A DNA stretch of 9,376 bases from Chitinophagaceae bacterium UBA2789. Its GTDB lineage: Bacteria; Bacteroidota; Bacteroidia; Chitinophagales; Chitinophagaceae. The stretch spans positions 1-9,376 of the forward strand of contig DEHX01000058.1 of assembly GCA_002352145.1 (NCBI GenBank). Direction: 5' to 3'. The first letter of the stretch is position 1. Each line of letters starts with the position of its first letter. Shown piece after piece: positions 5,720 through 9,376 of the stretch. The notes below the pieces were generated by a model. It was given only the letters and a program-made list of their open reading frames with translations. It searched no databases and was not told where the DNA came from. Position numbers and translations under genes: made by a program.

Positions 5720-8671
5720 ATGAGAAAGCTATTATTAACAACATCTTTCCTGTTTCTGCTTGTCATAAGCATGATAGCACAGGCGCCGTCATTTTTTAAT
5801 TACCAGGGGGTGGCCCGTAATTCGGTAGGCAATGCACTGGTGAATAAAACCATCAAGCTTCGGATTACTATCCGTGATTCGAATCCGTTGGGTTTGCCAT
5901 TGTATAGCGAAACAAAGATCGTTACTACCAATGCTTTTGGTTTGTTCAATGTTCAGGTAGGAGCACCTCCTGCAACAAATACTACCGGATCAATGAGCAA
6001 CATTAACTGGAATGTGAACAGGAAGTGGATGCAGGTAGAGATTGATGTGGAAAATAATGGAACTTTCGTAGACATAGGAACTACACAGTTAAGTTCGGTT
6101 CCCTATTCCCTTCATAGTAATCAATCCGGAGATGTGATATTGCCGTTCGTAAAATCACAGAATGAAGAAAATCCGTTAATGAAGATCACCAACACCGGTA
6201 ACAATGCCAGCAGCCTTGCTTTTGAAGGATTATCAAATTCAACTGCCAATAATGCAACGGCCATCCGGGGTATTATTTCATCACCTTCACCTGGTTCTTT
6301 TTCAGCCGGTATTACGGGTCAGAATAATGGGACTACTGGTAATGGCGTGGGGGTTTATGGTTCACAGAATGGCAGCGGATATGGTGTTTATGGTACTACT
6401 CCCGGCGGAGCAGGTGTATATGGTAACAGTACCACTGGTACCGGTGTTTATGGTCAATCAGTTTCCGGACCATCTGTTATGGGTTACCAGCCTAACACAG
6501 GTACAAGTAATGCGGGTTTATTTCAGAACTTCAGTACCACCAACGCTGCTTCAGTCTTAAGGGTTTTAAGTAACGGTCTTGGTGAAGGTTTATCGGTGAA
6601 TATGACAGGACTTGGCAAAGGAGGTGTGTTTGCCATTAATAATGCGGCCAATGGTAATACAGGTTTGGAAGTTTCTACAAACGGTATCGGCAGAACAGGA
6701 TTTTTTCAAAATTCCAATGCTGTAAATCCCAGTACTGTTTTTGAAGTATTATCAAATGGTTCAGGTAGGGTAGGTCTTTTTCAAAATACCAATGCCGGAA
6801 GCACTGCACCTGCTTTAAGTGCGATGTCAAACGGAACTGGAGATGCCATACAATCAATTATGACAGGAAATGGTAAAGCCGGTTTGTTCACTATCAACAA
6901 TGCTTCCAATGGCAATTTTGCTTTGGATGTAAGCTCTAATGGAACTAATAGTGTTATAAATTCAATCAGTACAGGTACAGGCCGGGCTGGTTTCTTCAGA
7001 ATTTCCAATGCCGCTAATACTTCTTCTGCCTTAGAAGTGAACACAACAGGTTCTGGATATGCTGCCAGTTTTATCAGCTCTAATGCATCTCCCAAAGCAT
7101 TAAGAACTGTTGGTGCCATTCAGTTTACCGGTGCTAATGAAGGTCCTGGTAGAATTTTATCAACCGTTGACGGAAGCGGTACTGCTACCTGGCAAAATGC
7201 GGCCTCTGTGGGATTGGTTAGTGGTTCAGGTACTACCAATTTCGTTCCCAGGTGGACTCCGGACGGAACTATCATTGGTAACTCTCAAATAGTTGATAAT
7301 GGTTCAAACATTGGTATTGCCGGTGCTATCGATGCAAACTATAGGGTGAATCTTTCAGGTACATTCAGGGTGAATGCAGGAGTATCTAACGGCGCTGTTG
7401 CTGTATTTGAAAATACCAGCAGTGATGTGAACAGTGATGGTATTGTAATTAAACTTGGCCGAACGCATACCCGTTGGAATGGTAATGCCTATGCCAATGT
7501 GCCCAACCCGGTAACTCAAGGAGTAGAAACACAAGTTAACCAGATAAGGGACTGGATATATGGAAATGATAGCTTCAGCTGGGATGACCTTATAAACCTG
7601 ATGCCTTCTCAATATCTGACAGGTACAGTGTGTAACCTTACAAATTATATAACGCAGAGGATTAATAATGCCATTGGTCTTCCGGTAGGTGTGCCCCCGG
7701 TTGATGTGGGTTATCAAATGTTAAGTGCACTGAATAGTGTGGCAGATGTGCTGATAGATGATGACTGGGTAACTGATATACAAGGAGATTTTGTTATTCC
7801 CGGGTTCCAGTTTCCTGCTATACCACAGCTTAACTGTACAGGGTTACCCAGCCTTTCTTTTCCGGTCTTTGTTTTTGATGATGTAAACAACTCTTTGAAA
7901 AAGACAAATGAATTTGTTTCATTCGTTGACAAAGACAACCGTAAGCTTGGCGCTATCAGGGCACAATCAATCCAGGATTTTTCATATGATTATTTTGACG
8001 GTCAGAAGATGCTGGACCTGGCAGCAGAATTCATCGGGATAGATATTGTGGATGATTTTATGAGTATTGTTTCAGGAATTTCTGAAATGGTAACAGATTA
8101 TAACAATATCGGCGTTGAATATTCTTCTGGTAATGGCGACTATGCGGAATGGCTTGAAAGGATTGATCCAAGGGAAGAAATCAGTTATGGTGATATTGTA
8201 GCTGTAAAGGGCGGTAAGATTACTAAGGATCTAAAAGATGCACAGCAGATTATGGCTGTATCAAAACAACCGATCGTACTGGGTAATGTTCCCGATGCAG
8301 CTAAAACTGAACTTGGTAATAATATCGCTTTTATGGGTCAGATTCCTGTTAAAGTGATGGGGCCAGTTATGTCCGGTGATTATATCGTAGCAAAGAGTGA
8401 CATTCCTGGTTATGGAATTGCTGTTCATCCGAAGGATATGCAAATTGATGACTTTAAACTGGCTGTTGGCCGTTCATGGGATACTAATAAGAAAGAAGGG
8501 CCAAAGATGGTAAATACAGTAGTAGGTGTTCATAATCATGATTTCCTGAATATTATTTCAGGATTACAGCAAAAGGTCAGTCAAACGGATGACAGGTTGA
8601 AAGCCATTGAGTCAGCATTGAATATCAAGACTACAACAACTAAAGAACCCGTTAAAAAAGCATTCAAATGA
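5720..8671 (+). CDS. Large secreted fibre-like repeat protein (tail-fibre/adhesin style)
   Basis: The 983-residue product starts with a signal peptide (about 1-20). Residues about 23-132 form an N-terminal domain recurrent in Bacteroidota exported proteins, with FNYQGVARNSVGN, LYSETKIVTTNAFGLFNVQVG, WMQVEIDV and TTQLSSVPYSLHS. Next come a decapeptide GVYG array (211-255) and GLF..NA solenoid-type repeats (265-470). A linker with TTNFVPRWTPDGTIIGNSQI (505-524) and DNGSNIGIAG (526-535) resembles segments before chaperone-like ends of fibre proteins. After a variable block (about 583-728), residues 806-925 form a conserved module: DYAEWLERIDP, GDIVAVKGGKI, PIVLGN, FMGQIPVKVMGPV and GDYIVAKSDIPGYGIAV. 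A predicted coiled coil (about 941-968) and a Lys-rich tail end the protein. Only two cysteines occur (638 and 706). No T9SS domain or S74 peptidase triad was recognised. Probably surface-exposed, perhaps oligomeric; its ligand is unknown. Confidence 0.85.
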   Translation: MRKLLLTTSFLFLLVISMIAQAPSFFNYQGVARNSVGNALVNKTIKLRITIRDSNPLGLPLYSETKIVTTNAFGLFNVQVGAPPATNTTGSMSNINWNVNRKWMQVEIDVENNGTFVDIGTTQLSSVPYSLHSNQSGDVILPFVKSQNEENPLMKITNTGNNASSLAFEGLSNSTANNATAIRGIISSPSPGSFSAGITGQNNGTTGNGVGVYGSQNGSGYGVYGTTPGGAGVYGNSTTGTGVYGQSVSGPSVMGYQPNTGTSNAGLFQNFSTTNAASVLRVLSNGLGEGLSVNMTGLGKGGVFAINNAANGNTGLEVSTNGIGRTGFFQNSNAVNPSTVFEVLSNGSGRVGLFQNTNAGSTAPALSAMSNGTGDAIQSIMTGNGKAGLFTINNASNGNFALDVSSNGTNSVINSISTGTGRAGFFRISNAANTSSALEVNTTGSGYAASFISSNASPKALRTVGAIQFTGANEGPGRILSTVDGSGTATWQNAASVGLVSGSGTTNFVPRWTPDGTIIGNSQIVDNGSNIGIAGAIDANYRVNLSGTFRVNAGVSNGAVAVFENTSSDVNSDGIVIKLGRTHTRWNGNAYANVPNPVTQGVETQVNQIRDWIYGNDSFSWDDLINLMPSQYLTGTVCNLTNYITQRINNAIGLPVGVPPVDVGYQMLSALNSVADVLIDDDWVTDIQGDFVIPGFQFPAIPQLNCTGLPSLSFPVFVFDDVNNSLKKTNEFVSFVDKDNRKLGAIRAQSIQDFSYDYFDGQKMLDLAAEFIGIDIVDDFMSIVSGISEMVTDYNNIGVEYSSGNGDYAEWLERIDPREEISYGDIVAVKGGKITKDLKDAQQIMAVSKQPIVLGNVPDAAKTELGNNIAFMGQIPVKVMGPVMSGDYIVAKSDIPGYGIAVHPKDMQIDDFKLAVGRSWDTNKKEGPKMVNTVVGVHNHDFLNIISGLQQKVSQTDDRLKAIESALNIKTTTTKEPVKKAFK
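6350..6484 (+). repeat. Decapeptide GVYG repeats in the fibre-like protein
   Basis: GVYG starts at residues 211, 222, 232 and 242, with a degenerate SVMG at 252, so the period is 10 residues (the first interval is 11). The residues between are Gly, Ser, Thr and Asn. Such regular short Gly-rich units fit turns of a beta-solenoid or fibre shaft. The DNA copies have diverged, so this is an old array. Confidence 0.75.
6512..7129 (+). repeat. GLF..NA solenoid repeats with mixed 25- and 36-residue spacing
   Basis: Six copies start with [AGTV]-G-[LVF]-F at residues 265, 301, 326, 351, 387 and 423, usually followed by xxxNA, a hydrophobic LxV strand and a GxG[KR] end. Intervals are 36, 25, 25, 36 and 36. 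The longer units contain an extra strand of about 11 residues, for example AIQSIMTGNGK, so the building block appears to be a strand-turn of about 12 residues used two or three times. This fits a beta-solenoid, possibly trimeric; the fold is inference. Confidence 0.7.
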
Positions 8672-9240
8672 ACCTTCGTATAACTCTTCTTCTAGGTGTA
8701 ACGTTCCTGTGGCTGCTGTCTTTTGGCCAGGTGCAGAGCCTTATGCCAATTGACACCACCCAAAAAAGTGTTGAGCATTGGCAAAAATGGCTGACTGACC
8801 TGAATGAATTGGGAGTCGAAAAGAAGAATGATTCTTTCTTTGTAAAACAGGAAGTTCTGCTTTTACTCAGGGATTCTGATTACAGGAAATCAGTATATCC
8901 CGGAGCTTACAGCTGGCAGAGGGTTACGGAATTGATGAATACAATGGAGTTAAAGAAAGCTTTTTGGCACCTGATTAATCTTTATCAAACTGATACGTCC
9001 AGAAGAAATATGGTTGTAGGAACTTTTGTCCTCTACGACAGCCTGATGGACATGGATAAAATATTGGTCAGTACTTTCTACACTTATGCGTTTACCGATC
9101 CGCAGGTATGCAGAATTATTAATGGCAAGCCGGATATTTATCGACCAGATCTGCTGGAAAAAAAATTAAGAACAACAAGAGAGATTATCAATTATATATG
9201 GATGAACAGAAAAAATAAACAAAACGGATCAAAAAAATAA
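8668..9240 (+). CDS. Exported protein of unknown function, coupled to the fibre-like gene
   Basis: I do not recognise this 190-residue protein. It has a signal peptide (about 1-20, hydrophobic core TLLLGVTFLWLLSF), so the mature part is periplasmic, surface-located or released. The mature protein looks mostly helical, charged and rich in Trp, Tyr and Met. Notable stretches are LLLLRDSDYRKSVYPGAYSW (64-83), LMNTMELKKAFWHLINLY (89-106), ILVSTFYTYAFTDPQVCRI (132-150) and NGKPDIYRPDLLEKKLRTT (152-170), ending in a Lys-rich tail. There is one cysteine, no lipobox, no T9SS sorting domain and no catalytic motif I can name. Its ATG overlaps the fibre gene stop codon by four bases (ATGA), implying translational coupling and a shared role, for example as chaperone or assembly partner of the fibre, though this is inference. 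A strong terminator follows 33 bp after its stop codon. Confidence 0.8.
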   Translation: MNLRITLLLGVTFLWLLSFGQVQSLMPIDTTQKSVEHWQKWLTDLNELGVEKKNDSFFVKQEVLLLLRDSDYRKSVYPGAYSWQRVTELMNTMELKKAFWHLINLYQTDTSRRNMVVGTFVLYDSLMDMDKILVSTFYTYAFTDPQVCRIINGKPDIYRPDLLEKKLRTTREIINYIWMNRKNKQNGSKK

Positions 9241-9273
9241 CATCACAGTCTAAACCTTGAGCAGATGTTATCG

Positions 9274-9300
9274 GCCTCACTTTAGCAGTGAGGCTTTTTT
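9274..9300 (+). terminator. Intrinsic terminator closing the exported-protein gene cluster
   Basis: GCCTCACT (9274-9281) pairs perfectly with AGTGAGGC (9287-9294) around a 5-nt TTAGC loop and is followed by six T (9295-9300), the textbook arrangement for plus-strand termination. It sits 33 bp after the stop codon of the 190-residue protein gene and abuts the end of the convergent minus-strand gene. The T-run side favours the plus strand. For the minus-strand gene it would be only a stem-loop without a U-tract. Confidence 0.9.
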
Positions 9301-9376
9301 ATACCCAATTTCCGGGATTGATTGTGGCATGATCCGGATGCCAGATATTGGTAAATTCACCCAGGATAGCTTTGTT
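9299..9376 (-). CDS. C-terminal end of a convergent gene of unknown function (runs off right edge)
   Basis: On the minus strand a frame open from the window edge ends with TAA at 9301-9299 and gives 25 residues: NKAILGEFTNIWHPDHATIN followed by PGNWV. The residue composition, with Trp, His and Pro in a compact end, looks like real protein. The frame stops right against the plus-strand terminator, as expected for a convergent gene pair. The fragment is too short to assign a family. Confidence 0.5.
   Translation of the reverse strand, partial: NKAILGEFTNIWHPDHATINPGNWV

Noticed and set aside
6204..6560. 118-codon plus-strand frame overlapping the fibre gene
   Set aside because: It is an out-of-frame reading of the GVYG repeats (VYMV-like strings), with no independent start context, while the main frame carries recognisable domains.
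6781..7119. 112-codon minus-strand open frame within the fibre repeats
   Set aside because: It is antisense to regular Gly/Asn-rich repeats, which generate long open frames by composition. The Ala/Leu/Val-rich product has no signal or motif.
8135..8671. Peptidase S74 (self-cleaving fibre chaperone) domain at the fibre C-terminus
   Set aside because: The end of the protein has a DYAEW/GDIVAVKGG module and a coiled coil, but I could not find the S74 'SDxRLK' motif.

Overview
The window looks like chromosomal DNA of a Bacteroidota bacterium, most likely Chitinophagaceae or a close relative. The signs are a type IX secretion (T9SS) C-terminal sorting domain, a TPR/HisKA_2 histidine kinase paired with a LytTR response regulator, a large secreted repeat protein with an N-terminal domain typical of this phylum, and start codons preceded by AT-rich sequence instead of Shine-Dalgarno motifs. 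This assignment comes from protein style and was not checked by a search. No tRNA, rRNA, CRISPR array, transposase or phage integrase was seen.

Left part (1-1351): a minus-strand ABC-2 type exporter operon. A BcrA-like ATPase (154-1053) is followed by the first 21 codons of its permease, which runs off the left edge. Between the two genes lies a pair of related 25-nt hairpins in opposite orientation (81-145), resembling a REP-type twin. The 298-bp divergent intergenic region (1054-1351) holds a perfect 8-bp-arm palindrome touching the ATPase start codon and a short array with a 10-bp period of the CACAGATGAA type. Otherwise I see nothing there.

Centre (1352-4998): a TIGR01777/SDR39U1-type epimerase-like protein with a G-rich, potentially quadruplex-forming stretch inside its coding sequence, then a tightly coupled two-component pair. 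The pair is a membrane histidine kinase with a TPR sensor region (2359-4218) and, 3 nt downstream, a REC-LytTR response regulator (4222-4998).

Right part (4999-9301): a run of three co-directional genes for exported proteins. They are a small T9SS cargo-like protein (5100-5657), a 983-residue secreted fibre-like protein built from solenoid-type repeats (5720-8671), and an unrecognised 190-residue exported protein whose start codon overlaps the fibre stop codon (8668-9240). A strong intrinsic terminator follows, then the tail of a convergent minus-strand gene. The gap between the regulator gene and the first exported-protein gene carries two near-identical 13-bp direct repeats spaced 21 bp apart, which is the spacing of LytTR operators.

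The most coherent reading, which is inference, is that the kinase/LytTR pair controls the adjacent surface-protein cluster, with the 5013-5046 repeats as operator. The fibre protein, its coupled partner and the T9SS cargo protein would form a cell-surface structure of unknown function.
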